This document shows, in pieces, positions 15,947 to 24,147 of a stretch of DNA of 64,000 nucleotides (its first letter is position 1; each line of letters opens with the position of its first letter). A model generated the notes under the pieces. The model worked only from the letters and a program-made list of their open reading frames with translations. It did not search any database and was not told the DNA's origin. The position numbers were made by a program, and so were the translations under genes. Origin of the DNA: an uncultured Prevotella sp. (GTDB lineage Bacteria > Bacteroidota > Bacteroidia > Bacteroidales > Bacteroidaceae). Location: the NCBI GenBank assembly GCA_900553465.1, contig USDT01000003.1:62001-126000 (forward strand), read 5' to 3'.

Positions 15947-16708
15947 TTATACTTCCAAAACAGGTATATCTGTAGCGATCTTACGGATCTTTTCAATCAC
16001 ATCATCCAAACATCTGTCTCTGTATTCCTCACAAAGCTCATTTGCGCCTGGAGAAACTAACTGTAGAAGTACTTCTCCATTGCTCAGGTAGTGATCAAAT
16101 TCTACTTCAATATTTGTCTTAGCTGTTCCCTTGAAAATAGGAATATTCACAGTGAATGATTTTGGCAGATTGCTTTCTACCTGACTACGGTACACCTCAG
16201 CCATGGAGCCAGACGGATCACGCTGTTTCTGGATCTCAGTTTTTGCTTTTGCCGTAAAGTTCTTAAGGGTAGAAACGAGAACCATGCACTTTTCCTTGTC
16301 CTCAAATACACCTCTGTTCAATCTCAGGAATTGCCCCAGTTTTGACGGAATCCAGCCACTTTCAGCATTGTTAATTCCGAACTTCTCAAACACATCAGAA
16401 AATTCAACAGTACCCTTGATAATGCCTCTTGAATACTCATCATCTTCATTCACTGTAAGAGTGATTTCCATCTTTTCACGGTTAACCACCAGTGTAGCAC
16501 GTTTCTGATCAATGGTATCAATTCTCTTTTCCAGCCAATCGAAAGGAGTTGAAATAACACCTGAAATGTTTGTTTTGATAGGAGCCTTAGTAGGCAGACT
16601 TTCTACAGCCTTAGCAGCTTCACCTGTTCTAAACTCAATCTGAATAGGTTTTTCACCTGTGTAGTGTTCAATGTTTACTGTCAAACCTTTTTCTTTCAAT
16701 TCTTCCAT
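15947..16708 (-). CDS. Hypothetical early phage protein
   Basis: A 253-residue protein with strand-rich stretches (VNIEHYTGEKPIQIEFRTG; TLVVNREKMEITLTVNEDD) and a C-terminal helix (CLDDVIEKIRKIATDIP). I do not recognise the family with confidence. It precedes the initiator gene by 55 bp and follows a coiled-coil gene by 26 bp, so it is in the replication operon. It could be a DNA-binding or host-takeover protein, but nothing in the sequence fixes this. Confidence 0.55.
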   Translation of the reverse strand: MEELKEKGLTVNIEHYTGEKPIQIEFRTGEAAKAVESLPTKAPIKTNISGVISTPFDWLEKRIDTIDQKRATLVVNREKMEITLTVNEDDEYSRGIIKGTVEFSDVFEKFGINNAESGWIPSKLGQFLRLNRGVFEDKEKCMVLVSTLKNFTAKAKTEIQKQRDPSGSMAEVYRSQVESNLPKSFTVNIPIFKGTAKTNIEVEFDHYLSNGEVLLQLVSPGANELCEEYRDRCLDDVIEKIRKIATDIPVLEV

Positions 16709-16734
16709 TTTGAATAAAATTTTAGCGTTAAAAA

Positions 16735-17178
16735 TTAGTTATCTGTTCCTGTTTTTTCAGCAGAAGTTTCACGGATCATTCTAAATACATTCCTTTGCCT
16801 TTCTTCCTGTGACATTGCACGTGAATCAACTAAATAGCCGATAGGAGAATAGAATCCAACCATACCCTCATCTTCAAATACAAATTTGAAACAGTCTCCC
16901 TTAACCCATTCACCTCCAGCCTTAAGTTCCTCACGTAACTTCACTATCCTTTCTTGCAGTGGCTTAATACGTCCTTTGTAGTCAGCTCTGATTTCAGCAA
17001 GTTCCTGTTCAAGATCTGCTATTTGAATTGATACATTCGCCAATGATGCACGCCTCTCATTGATTTCCTGTTGGTCAAATTTCCTGGTATAACTTTTCTC
17101 TACAATCTGATCACAACTATCACGCAAGATCTGTTCTCGCTGTTCGATAGGAGTGTCTGCTAACATAATGTCTTTCAT
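16735..17178 (-). CDS. Coiled-coil hypothetical protein
   Basis: A 147-residue protein dominated by a coiled coil (about residues 45-95: ASLANVSIQIADLEQELAEI, RIVKLREELKAG) with a small C-terminal part (FVFEDEGMVGFYSPIGY). Its start overlaps the end of the membrane protein gene by 4 bp. Function unknown. Confidence 0.6.
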   Translation of the reverse strand: MKDIMLADTPIEQREQILRDSCDQIVEKSYTRKFDQQEINERRASLANVSIQIADLEQELAEIRADYKGRIKPLQERIVKLREELKAGGEWVKGDCFKFVFEDEGMVGFYSPIGYLVDSRAMSQEERQRNVFRMIRETSAEKTGTDN

Positions 17179-17549
17179 CCTACAATAAGTTTAATTGTTA
17201 GTAAACCAAAATCTATATGAAAGTGATATTTGTTCAGAATGACAAATAACAAAATCAGAATACTTATTACATCGTCAATGATACGCCATGTTAAATACCT
17301 TTTTGGTATAAAACACAAAGCCAAAATCAGTAAAAAACAAGCCCACTGAGAACTAATCAATCCAATAACACATGTTAGAAAATAAAGTACATTTACAACA
17401 TAGTATGTTGCGAAAGTTGCACTCATATCCTGTACATTTGACAAATCTCTGTATTTATTCACAGAAGCATGTATTTTCTTCACGGCAAACAGAGATAGGA
17501 TCTCAAACGCCAGGAAAAAGGACACCAGTAAGTAAAATACATGTTCCAT
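17175..17549 (-). CDS. Small multi-pass membrane protein
   Basis: A 124-residue, very hydrophobic protein with four likely membrane segments (starting at about residues 5, 46, 66 and 88). It lies 1 bp after the variable-protein gene and overlaps the coiled-coil gene by 4 bp. It may be an early membrane protein that alters the host envelope. No family is recognised. Confidence 0.6.
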   Translation of the reverse strand: MEHVFYLLVSFFLAFEILSLFAVKKIHASVNKYRDLSNVQDMSATFATYYVVNVLYFLTCVIGLISSQWACFLLILALCFIPKRYLTWRIIDDVISILILLFVILNKYHFHIDFGLLTIKLIVG

Positions 17550-17550
17550 A

Positions 17551-18129
17551 TTACTTTATCCTTTCTCCAGTTGTAAAGTTGTAAGACAGGTATTCAGCCC
17601 ACAATTCTATAAACTGAGCACCGAAATACTGAGCCTTTTCCTCTGTTTCCTGGCACAAGCGGAACCCAACGGCCGCAATCGCAAGCGAGGAGCGACGATA
17701 CGTACTCAGAGAACCGAACCCCGCAGTCGTACCAGTACCCGCATCAGCAGACAGGAGGGCACCCCTTTGAACTTCATTAAGTCTTTCAATCTCATCCTTA
17801 GTGTATAGCGCAAAGAACGGGTACCAATAGCATTTTTCTCCTTTTGGATCTGGCATAGGATCAAAGTTTTTACCCCATAAAGCCTTACTTACAGTCTCCA
17901 GCTTCATCAATGCTACAACATGTTTTGGCAAGTTCATATCAGGCTTAATAGTAGGTACACCAAGAGCCTCACAAGCATCCTCATAAGACTTGATAGTCTT
18001 ATAATTATCCAAAGTAGGAGCTTCACGCTTGCAAAACAAAGCAGCCAGGACTTCTTTCATTTCATCAGTTTTAGCAGCCTGGAAAGCAGCCTTAACATCA
18101 TTTTCTGTTACTTCAATTACTTTGTTCAT
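17551..18129 (-). CDS. Protein with a candidate hypervariable segment and a conserved GFRLC-type C-terminus
   Basis: A 192-residue protein. The N-terminal part is helical (FQAAKTDEMKEVLAALF, YKTIKSYEDACEALGVP); WYPFFALYTKDE precedes a segment of about 37 residues (GALLSADAGTG... to VGFRLC) rich in Gly, Ala, Ser and Thr; the end is conserved (QYFGAQFIELWAEYL). Proteins of this layout are frequent in Bacteroidetes phages, usually with SRLCFKS-like text at the same place. The segment is coded by DNA of 62% GC with only 8 A in 111 bases on the coding strand, unlike both flanks. That is what adenine mutagenesis by a diversity-generating retroelement would leave. Function and target status are inference. 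Confidence 0.72.
   Translation of the reverse strand: MNKVIEVTENDVKAAFQAAKTDEMKEVLAALFCKREAPTLDNYKTIKSYEDACEALGVPTIKPDMNLPKHVVALMKLETVSKALWGKNFDPMPDPKGEKCYWYPFFALYTKDEIERLNEVQRGALLSADAGTGTTAGFGSLSTYRRSSLAIAAVGFRLCQETEEKAQYFGAQFIELWAEYLSYNFTTGERIK
17653..17763 (-). other. Adenine-depleted candidate variable region
   Basis: On the coding strand these 111 bases hold 8 A, 34 T, 38 G and 31 C if counted on the complement as 34 A, 8 T, 31 G and 38 C of the plus strand: A is about 7% and GC 62%, while flanking codons return to A-rich composition at both edges. The 3' edge encodes GFRLC, the place where DGR variable regions of C-type-lectin-like targets end. No template repeat or reverse transcriptase was found in the window. 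Confidence 0.5.
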
Positions 18130-18277
18130 CTTTCAATTTTTTTAATTTGGTTACTAATTTCTTTGATAATCTTATTGCATTTCCAACCCTTGTACTATGG
18201 TTAGGTGGAATGTTCTCAATCAACACAGGAATCAATCTGATCAATTCCGATACTACAGCATTTGGTATTCTTTTCAT
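18113..18277 (-). CDS. Small basic helical phage protein
   Basis: A 54-residue protein starting MKRIPNAVVSELIRLIPVL and ending in a Lys-rich helix. It overlaps the end of the NinB-like gene by 62 bp and the start of the variable-protein gene by 17 bp. Small proteins of this shape between these two genes are familiar in Bacteroidetes phages. Function unknown; short overlapping frames make the call moderate. Confidence 0.5.
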   Translation of the reverse strand: MKRIPNAVVSELIRLIPVLIENIPPNHSTRVGNAIRLSKKLVTKLKKLKDEQSN

Positions 18278-18692
18278 TTGTTTTCCAGTAGCGATCAGGA
18301 TCTGGTATCTCTATTGAAAGGTATTCCCTGGCATACTCTCTTAGCTTTTCGCAATAAGTTGAGAATGTAACAGTGTCCATTGTTGCAGTAGAACCAGGGA
18401 ACTCTATTATTTCACCTGTATGCTTGTTTACAACTTTATCTGCTGTCATTTGAGACTTGAAAAACTCATGTACCTGTTCAACAGAAACGAACTCCCAACC
18501 AGCATCCAGTAAAGCGTCAAGCAGCATAGGATATATACACCCCCACAACCATCCATTTTGATCATTAGAACGAGGCTTACGGACTTTCTTAACTTCCACC
18601 CGATATATTCCATCACAAACAGAGCAGAACCAGTTATAAAGTGGCTTAAGATCGAACAGCCCATTCTTTTTTTCTACCAGAACCTTAGACAT
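18216..18692 (-). CDS. NinB-like recombination protein
   Basis: A 158-residue protein with the signature RKPRSNDQNGWLWGCIYPML (compare the RSxxQN box of NinB/Orf proteins), a DNA-binding helical region and DRYWKTNEKNT near the end. NinB of lambda stimulates recombination with single-stranded DNA-binding protein. The gene lies 1 bp from the MBL hydrolase gene in a recombination block with RecT. The name is from motif resemblance. Confidence 0.62.
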   Translation of the reverse strand: MSKVLVEKKNGLFDLKPLYNWFCSVCDGIYRVEVKKVRKPRSNDQNGWLWGCIYPMLLDALLDAGWEFVSVEQVHEFFKSQMTADKVVNKHTGEIIEFPGSTATMDTVTFSTYCEKLREYAREYLSIEIPDPDRYWKTNEKNTKCCSIGIDQIDSCVD

Positions 18693-18693
18693 A

Positions 18694-19431
18694 TCAAATC
18701 CTGTTTATATTGATTACAAGACCTGGGTTAGCAGCATACACTACTTTTCCTGTTAATCTTTCAATTTCCGATACAAATAGCCTTTCATCAGAGTTGTTAT
18801 CCGACATATGAAGTAAGACAATATTCATACAGGATGATAGATCACATTCACTCAGGTAATTTTTACACGTATTAAGCTCCATGTGAGATACCATTAAGCG
18901 ATCTTTTTGTGATTTCAAAGTTCTGCCAGCGTTAATAGCATCCATCAGCTTCACCATAGAATAATTACACTCAATCAAAACATGCGATAAATCGCCAAAC
19001 ATATAATCACATCTACAGCTATCAGTAAGAAATAGGATCTTTCCGCAATCAGGATGATCTATATGATAGCCAACACAGGGTACATCATGGTTTGCCTCAA
19101 ATGGCAATATTTTGAAGTTTCCAAGTTTATACCCTTTTCCAGGCACAACAGGAATAGAACGTGTCTCGCTGTATATTCCTTTTGCAGTCCATACCTCTGG
19201 TAAAGCCAGCGTATAGAAACCGTTATCAACCATTGATTTTATGAATTTGGCATGATCGTTATGCTGGTGAGTGATAAGGCAGCCCACCACTTTCCTGATA
19301 TTGAAATCAAGAGCCTTTTTCACCTCGGCAAAGCGTATTCCAGCTTCAATGATTAAAGCCTCTTTCCCATTGTCAAGAATGTAACAATTACCACTGGATG
19401 AGCTACCTAACACTTTCAATTCCATAATCAA
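18694..19431 (-). CDS. MBL-fold metallohydrolase (YycJ-like)
   Basis: A 245-residue metallo-beta-lactamase-fold protein: start LGSSSSGNCYIL, zinc motif ITHQHNDH (HxHxDH, near residues 54-61), second-site His in FEANHDVPCVGYHI, Asp in LTDSCRCDY, and late motif MVSHMELNTC. Such proteins next to RecT are thought to be DNA exonucleases that feed the annealing protein. Its start overlaps the recT stop by 4 bp. No signal peptide. Confidence 0.8.
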   Translation of the reverse strand: MIMELKVLGSSSSGNCYILDNGKEALIIEAGIRFAEVKKALDFNIRKVVGCLITHQHNDHAKFIKSMVDNGFYTLALPEVWTAKGIYSETRSIPVVPGKGYKLGNFKILPFEANHDVPCVGYHIDHPDCGKILFLTDSCRCDYMFGDLSHVLIECNYSMVKLMDAINAGRTLKSQKDRLMVSHMELNTCKNYLSECDLSSCMNIVLLHMSDNNSDERLFVSEIERLTGKVVYAANPGLVININRI

Positions 19432-20402
19432 TAACCTGGATCATCATCATTATTAGCTGGCGCAACACTGGAATGAGATACGTTCTCATAAGCTACAGAT
19501 TCAGCATCTATCACCTTAACAGGCTGATCATCTACCTGTAGTACATTATCATCATAACTTTCACCAGCAAAATCATTAGCAATAGCATTCTGCATTTCGA
19601 TAGACAAGTAGCCATATTTACTTAGTAAAATTCGGATAACAGTCTTAATCGCCATACCGTGAAAGTTACCCATCCATCCTACAGTATTACTATCTGGCAT
19701 AACAGGAGCACTTGCAAGTGCTATGAGACTTTCCACTGTAGTGTCTCTTTTAAGCCCCTTAGAGTACTTCTTAGCGTGCGTTGCCATCTGTTCAACCGTC
19801 ATGTACAAAGTCTTAGAAAAGCCATTTAGAAGTTCAAAATAGCAGAAGTAACCAACAACCTTATCAGACAGCTTTTCTCCATCGAAAGCAATCTCACCAG
19901 TCAACTTATTGACCTTTCTTAGTTCACCCTCATATACAGCATCAGCATTCAGAGTTCTGTATTGACCTGTACGCATAGCAAGCTGTATATAACCTTTGTA
20001 CCCCATCTGAAATGTTGGTACCATCACCTTATCATAAACAGGCTTTCCAGTATTCGGATTTATAACAGCATTCCCATTCTGATCAATCCTTTTGACTGAT
20101 AAGTTATATGGAATGATATAGGCATACCCAAGAGCCTTGTTAATTGGCAAATGTAATACCGCTGCTTTCAGAGCCTCGGTAACAACCGTTTTAGGATCGC
20201 ATAGCTGGAGGTTGCTGTCTCCATTATATAGATCTATAACAGAAGCTACAAATGTTCCAGAGCTCTTTCCCAAAGCATTCTTAAACTGAGCCTGAACACT
20301 CTCTGCATTGAGAATACCTTTCAGGACATCTACCTTTTTGGGCTGTTTTGCAACCGCCCCACCATTTGCAGTCACCTGGACTGCTGTTGATTGTGTAGTC
20401 AT
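19428..20402 (-). CDS. recT: RecT family single-strand annealing protein
   Basis: A 324-residue RecT. Diagnostic segments: LQLCDPKTVVTEALKAAVLH, GYAYIIPYN, FQMGYKGYIQLAMRTGQYR, MTVEQMATHAKKYSKG, and WMGNFHGMAIKTVIRILLSK. It anneals single strands during phage recombination. It sits between the SbcC-like ATPase and the MBL hydrolase; a RecE-type exonuclease is absent, so one of these may take its place. Confidence 0.93.
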   Translation of the reverse strand: MTTQSTAVQVTANGGAVAKQPKKVDVLKGILNAESVQAQFKNALGKSSGTFVASVIDLYNGDSNLQLCDPKTVVTEALKAAVLHLPINKALGYAYIIPYNLSVKRIDQNGNAVINPNTGKPVYDKVMVPTFQMGYKGYIQLAMRTGQYRTLNADAVYEGELRKVNKLTGEIAFDGEKLSDKVVGYFCYFELLNGFSKTLYMTVEQMATHAKKYSKGLKRDTTVESLIALASAPVMPDSNTVGWMGNFHGMAIKTVIRILLSKYGYLSIEMQNAIANDFAGESYDDNVLQVDDQPVKVIDAESVAYENVSHSSVAPANNDDDPGY

Positions 20403-20408
20403 ATCTTA

Positions 20409-22370
20409 TTAGTTTACAGTTAGTTTATCTTTTGACACAACCAGGTTTATAACCTGAGATATAGTAGGAATAATCTTGTTAACAGATTCGCTGTTATCAA
20501 TAAAGATCGGTGCAGAAACGCCCTTATATTTACATATTGCATTGATAATATCAAGACCAGCATTAACCTTACCAGCAGTGTTAACATCAGGATAAGGAGT
20601 ACCGTTTACAGTGCAAACACATGTAAGTTTTTCACCTCCATTTAATTGTTCTGTAACGAATGAGAAGCTAACCACTTCAAACATACTATTGATCTTTTCA
20701 ATGAGCTTTGCATCCTTATCCTTTTGGAATGACATTACTGTAAATTCCCATTTTTCAAGATCAGCTTTTGCCTGGTTATTCTGGATTCTCTTTTCCTCCA
20801 GTTCCTCAATTTCCTTTTTAGCTCGTTCAATCTGATCACGCTTAGCAAGTCTCTTGTACAACTCCTGGATATTATCATCCAATGATGATTTAGCAAAACG
20901 AAGTTCGCTAACATCTACAGGCTTAGATTCAATATTAAGCTGATTATTAAGATCAGCTATTTCATTATTCAAACTGATACATGTAGGATCATTCTTAATC
21001 ATTGCATCAACATCAGGAACTTCTGGCATATTTGCTTTCTGAACTTCAATCTCCCTCTCAATCAATACAATCCTATCCTCAGATTCCTTGATCTTAGAAA
21101 TAATACTATCACGCTCAGCCTCTTTCTTCTTTTTCAATTCAACCAGTGAAAAACCTTTGTCCTTATTTTCTTTTAATCTTTTAGCCTTATTCTGATTGAA
21201 ATTAGCAAGCAGCTCATTCTGCTTAGCTTCAATATCATCAACCTCTAACTGACGTTTACATGTAGGACAAACAAATGCACCCTCTGGGTATTGTATTGTT
21301 TCTGCATTGATTTTCCTGTATTCATTTCTCAGCACCGACAAAGTATCTTCTATTCTCTGTATTTCTGATTCACAGTTTGACAAAGAACTACGATTCAATT
21401 CAAGATCTCTTGTTTCAGACTTATGATTATACTCCAGATCTTTCAATTTCATCATAACCTCGTTTCTTTCAGCCCCAGCAGATGCCCTTATTTCATTCTG
21501 GCGATTGACAAGTGACATTCTTTTATCACCGATAGTTCTTTGGATTTCAAGTTTACGCTGATTTTCCTGTTCATTGATTTTTGATTTATCAGTTATCTGA
21601 TTATCAATCTCAGTCAAACGCTGTTTCTTTTTCTGCAGTTCAATTTCAAGAGCTTCCCAATCTTCCGATTCTGGCATCAATCTCCTGGCTGTATCAATTT
21701 GTGATGGAATAACAGCAAGAACATCATTACATGCCTTTTTCTTAGCTGCCACTTCTTTTGAGAACTGGGAAAGGCTTCTTCCAGACAACTGAGCCAACAG
21801 CTCAATATATTCAGGTTTTATAGCAGCTACTTCATCATCAGAGATACCACCTGCCATATCAAAAAGAAGTTCCTTTTGCGCATCTACTTTTAATGAAATG
21901 AAGTAGAAAGGATTTGTTATCATTCTGAAAATATCCTCAGTAAGAATAGCAGCTACCTCACTCTCATATTCTTTCTTTGTTGCCAGCTTTACATCGTTGA
22001 GATAAAATTCAGTCTCATGGTTCTTTAGAGTTTCCTCAGTAGTACCCCTGGGCTTAACCCATTTCTCAACATAGTTACGCTGTAACTTCATTTCTTTTCC
22101 ATCTACACTAATAACACCAGTAACAGAATGTTCCAAGTGTAGAATAGGTTTCTTTGTCAACGGATCAATAGTTTTGATATTGAAATTACTATCAGATCTT
22201 CCAGTGCTATCCTTACCAAATAACAGCCATGTGAAAGCATCAAAAATAGTAGTCTTTCCAGTTCCATTATCTCCACTAATTATAGTCCTTTGATCAGTGA
22301 ATACAACTTCCAGGTTTCTCACGCCCTTGAAATTTACAAGGATCAATGATTTCAGTTTTATTTCTCTCAT
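20409..22370 (-). CDS. SbcC/Rad50-like ATPase
   Basis: A 653-residue AAA ATPase. Walker A is in IISGDNGTGKTTIFDAFTWL; long coiled-coil arms meet at a CPTC zinc hook (VCPTCKRQLEV, near residue 380); the C-terminal part has LNGGEKLTCVC (signature-like) and APIFIDNSESVNK (Walker B-like). The usual SbcD nuclease partner is missing. With RecT next to it, a role in end processing in the phage is likely. Shorter than E. coli SbcC (about 1,050 residues), as is usual for phage forms. Confidence 0.87.
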   Translation of the reverse strand: MREIKLKSLILVNFKGVRNLEVVFTDQRTIISGDNGTGKTTIFDAFTWLLFGKDSTGRSDSNFNIKTIDPLTKKPILHLEHSVTGVISVDGKEMKLQRNYVEKWVKPRGTTEETLKNHETEFYLNDVKLATKKEYESEVAAILTEDIFRMITNPFYFISLKVDAQKELLFDMAGGISDDEVAAIKPEYIELLAQLSGRSLSQFSKEVAAKKKACNDVLAVIPSQIDTARRLMPESEDWEALEIELQKKKQRLTEIDNQITDKSKINEQENQRKLEIQRTIGDKRMSLVNRQNEIRASAGAERNEVMMKLKDLEYNHKSETRDLELNRSSLSNCESEIQRIEDTLSVLRNEYRKINAETIQYPEGAFVCPTCKRQLEVDDIEAKQNELLANFNQNKAKRLKENKDKGFSLVELKKKKEAERDSIISKIKESEDRIVLIEREIEVQKANMPEVPDVDAMIKNDPTCISLNNEIADLNNQLNIESKPVDVSELRFAKSSLDDNIQELYKRLAKRDQIERAKKEIEELEEKRIQNNQAKADLEKWEFTVMSFQKDKDAKLIEKINSMFEVVSFSFVTEQLNGGEKLTCVCTVNGTPYPDVNTAGKVNAGLDIINAICKYKGVSAPIFIDNSESVNKIIPTISQVINLVVSKDKLTVN

Positions 22371-22371
22371 A

Positions 22372-22656
22372 TTACTTGTTAATAATTGAATTGATTTTTT
22401 CTGATTTATCAGCAGCTAATAGATCTGCCATTGAATAGAGAACTTTGGATCTACTACTACTTCCAGATCTCATAGGTGATATAGTTCCATTACACACCCA
22501 CCTTTTTACTCTGCATTCCTGGAATACTCTGTATGCCTCACGTTGAGAAATTAGATCTTCACCTGGTTTAGTCTGCTTTACATAGTTTGCAGCCCCAAGT
22601 TCAGCCATTTCCTTACAGATATTCTTTATTTCGTATAGTTCCAAAGTTATAGCCAT
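22372..22656 (-). CDS. Excisionase-like HTH protein
   Basis: A 94-residue protein. Residues about 15-75 contain a winged-helix/MerR-type pattern (KPGEDLISQREAYRVFQECR, KRWVCNGTISPMRSG, SSRSKVLYSMADLL) seen in excisionase-family DNA-binding proteins. It begins 1 bp after the start of the downstream operon and could be a transcription factor or directionality factor. It is about 2.5 kb from the integrase. Confidence 0.6.
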   Translation of the reverse strand: MAITLELYEIKNICKEMAELGAANYVKQTKPGEDLISQREAYRVFQECRVKRWVCNGTISPMRSGSSSRSKVLYSMADLLAADKSEKINSIINK

Positions 22657-22657
22657 A

Positions 22658-22867
22658 TTACTTACCCCTCATTCGTTTGAAATAAGATCTAACACTCTCT
22701 GTTCCATACATATCATCTGTATAGAATACATAAGAAAGCAGCAAACAAAAAAAAGCTGAAAAGAAGTGCCACCAGGCATAGAAAAAGATTGCTCCAATTA
22801 GAGCGATAATACCAAAGGCAAATGATATTACCCCTTGTACTAAATTCATTAAAGTTTCTGATTTCAT
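22658..22867 (-). CDS. Small membrane protein
   Basis: A 69-residue protein from the ATG at 22867 (MKSETLMNLVQGVISFAFGI); the longer frame to 22915 would run into the Cro-like gene. Two membrane segments (about residues 9-30 and 32-50), then a basic tail (SYFKRMRGK). Function unknown; such proteins in early phage operons are often exclusion or lysis-timing factors, but this is not shown here. Confidence 0.55.
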   Translation of the reverse strand: MKSETLMNLVQGVISFAFGIIALIGAIFFYAWWHFFSAFFCLLLSYVFYTDDMYGTESVRSYFKRMRGK

Positions 22868-22880
22868 CGGTGTTGCATTT

Positions 22881-23099
22881 TTAGTTGTTAAACAATTCGT
22901 TTTCTGGTACTCCAAGTTCTTTAGATATTATGGAGATTTTGAGTGCATCAGGCTTTTGAGTGCCTGCCAGCCAGCATCTAACAGTAGTAGGGTGTACCTT
23001 GCAGATTTCTGCCATCCTCCTAACAAAGTCAGCTTTTGGTGCTTCAACCTTTCGGTTCGGTAGTCGGTCATAAATTTTTCTGAATGTACTTTTTTTCAT
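22881..23099 (-). CDS. Cro-like HTH regulator
   Basis: A 72-residue protein with a helix-turn-helix (DFVRRMAEICKVHPTTVRCW, residues about 24-43) followed by the typical PDALKISIISKELGVPENELF end of lambda-Cro-type folds. It is divergently transcribed from the S24 repressor gene at 23287 and begins the rightward-to-leftward early operon. A promoter on the minus strand has TATATTTG (23173-23180) and TTGT 20 bp before it. Confidence 0.78.
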   Translation of the reverse strand: MKKSTFRKIYDRLPNRKVEAPKADFVRRMAEICKVHPTTVRCWLAGTQKPDALKISIISKELGVPENELFNN

Positions 23100-23286
23100 T
23101 TTTTACTCGGTTTAATACGTTCGGCAAACACATTTTAGCTATATTTGCACCATTACTATTATTATCGTGTTGCAAATATACAGAATTTAATTCTAATAAA
23201 ACAAGAATTTACGGAGTTATTTTCAGAATATTTTGCACAAAAAATGTAACACTTTGATTTTCAATTAGAAATAAACTCGGTAAAAA
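23100..23286. promoter_or_regulatory. Lysogeny switch region between cro-like and repressor genes
   Basis: A perfect inverted repeat, TATATTTGCA (23140-23149) and TGCAAATATA (23171-23180), gives a -7 element for each direction; the two promoters face each other across 21 bp and their transcripts would overlap. The minus one has TTGT at the right distance. The 7-mer ACTCGGT occurs at 23105-23111 and at 23275-23281, close to the start codon of each gene, and may be operator half-sites. Confidence 0.55.
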
Positions 23287-23949
23287 ATGAGCAAAACAAA
23301 AGATAGATTACTGGAGTTTCTGAAATACAAGAAGCTCGGACAACAGAAATTTGAAATATCTATAGGGATGAGTAACGGATGGGCAAACAAGGTCGGTGAC
23401 AACATACGTGAAACCACACTAAATAAGATAAAAGAAGTTTATCCAGAATTAAACATAGCATGGCTTAAGGCTGGTATTGGCTCAATGCTTATCAATGGAG
23501 ATAATGAGGTAACTTTAGAAACTCCAGAAGATGATAACCAGGAAACGACTGCAAAGCTCGTACCCCTTTTGCCGATAGCAGCACAAGGTGGAAGTCTTAA
23601 CGATTTTGTTGTATCAGTAAAAGATAGTGATTGTGAAAAGGTAGTATCTCCGATAAAAGGTGCTCAGTTTGCTATGCCTGTAAGTGGTGATAGTATGTCT
23701 CCAGAATATCCTAACGGATCACAGATCTTTATCAAACGTATAAATGAAAAGGCATTTATAGAGTGGGGTAAGGTGTATGTACTTGACACTTGCAACGGAA
23801 CAGTTATAAAGATACTGGTTCCGTCTGAAAAAGATGGATATGTTCGCTGTTTATCAATCAATAAAGATCCTATCTTTGCACCATTTGATGTTTCCTGGAG
23901 TGACGTTTATGGAGTGTACAGAGTTCTATTATGTATGTCAGTAAAATAA
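23287..23949 (+). CDS. CI-like repressor with S24 peptidase domain
   Basis: A 220-residue protein. Residues about 1-65 are an HTH domain (KTKDRLLEFLKYKKLGQQKF, MSNGWANKVGDNIRETTLNK). The C-terminal S24 domain has AMPVSGDSMSPEYPNG with the nucleophilic Ser and a Lys in CNGTVIKIL. AAQGG before it could be the self-cleavage region. It is the lysogeny repressor, destroyed on RecA activation. It heads a plus-strand operon with three small genes. Confidence 0.9.
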   Translation: MSKTKDRLLEFLKYKKLGQQKFEISIGMSNGWANKVGDNIRETTLNKIKEVYPELNIAWLKAGIGSMLINGDNEVTLETPEDDNQETTAKLVPLLPIAAQGGSLNDFVVSVKDSDCEKVVSPIKGAQFAMPVSGDSMSPEYPNGSQIFIKRINEKAFIEWGKVYVLDTCNGTVIKILVPSEKDGYVRCLSINKDPIFAPFDVSWSDVYGVYRVLLCMSVK

Positions 23950-23955
23950 ACAGTC

Positions 23956-24147
23956 ATGGAAAAGTATTACACAATGGTAATGGATCTCTATAGGGATGCC
24001 ATTACAGGAAATTACCAGGTAAATCAATCTACAGAAGTAAAAAAAGAGTTGTATTGTGCCATAACAGCATCCAGGATAAAAGGAGAAAAAACAGAGGTGC
24101 TGGAGGACTTAATCAAGAGAATTAACGAACTGGAGGAAAAACAATGA
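23956..24147 (+). CDS. Small hypothetical protein in the repressor operon
   Basis: A 63-residue helical protein with a coiled-coil end (LEDLIKRINELEEKQ). It lies 6 bp after the repressor stop and overlaps the lipoprotein start by 4 bp (ATGA), so it is expressed in the lysogen. No family recognised. Confidence 0.6.
   Translation: MEKYYTMVMDLYRDAITGNYQVNQSTEVKKELYCAITASRIKGEKTEVLEDLIKRINELEEKQ

Noticed and set aside
17551..18129. Reverse transcriptase or template repeat for the variable gene
   Set aside because: I looked through the window for RT motifs and for a second copy of the GFRLC-coding end and saw none. The DGR idea therefore rests on composition and position only.
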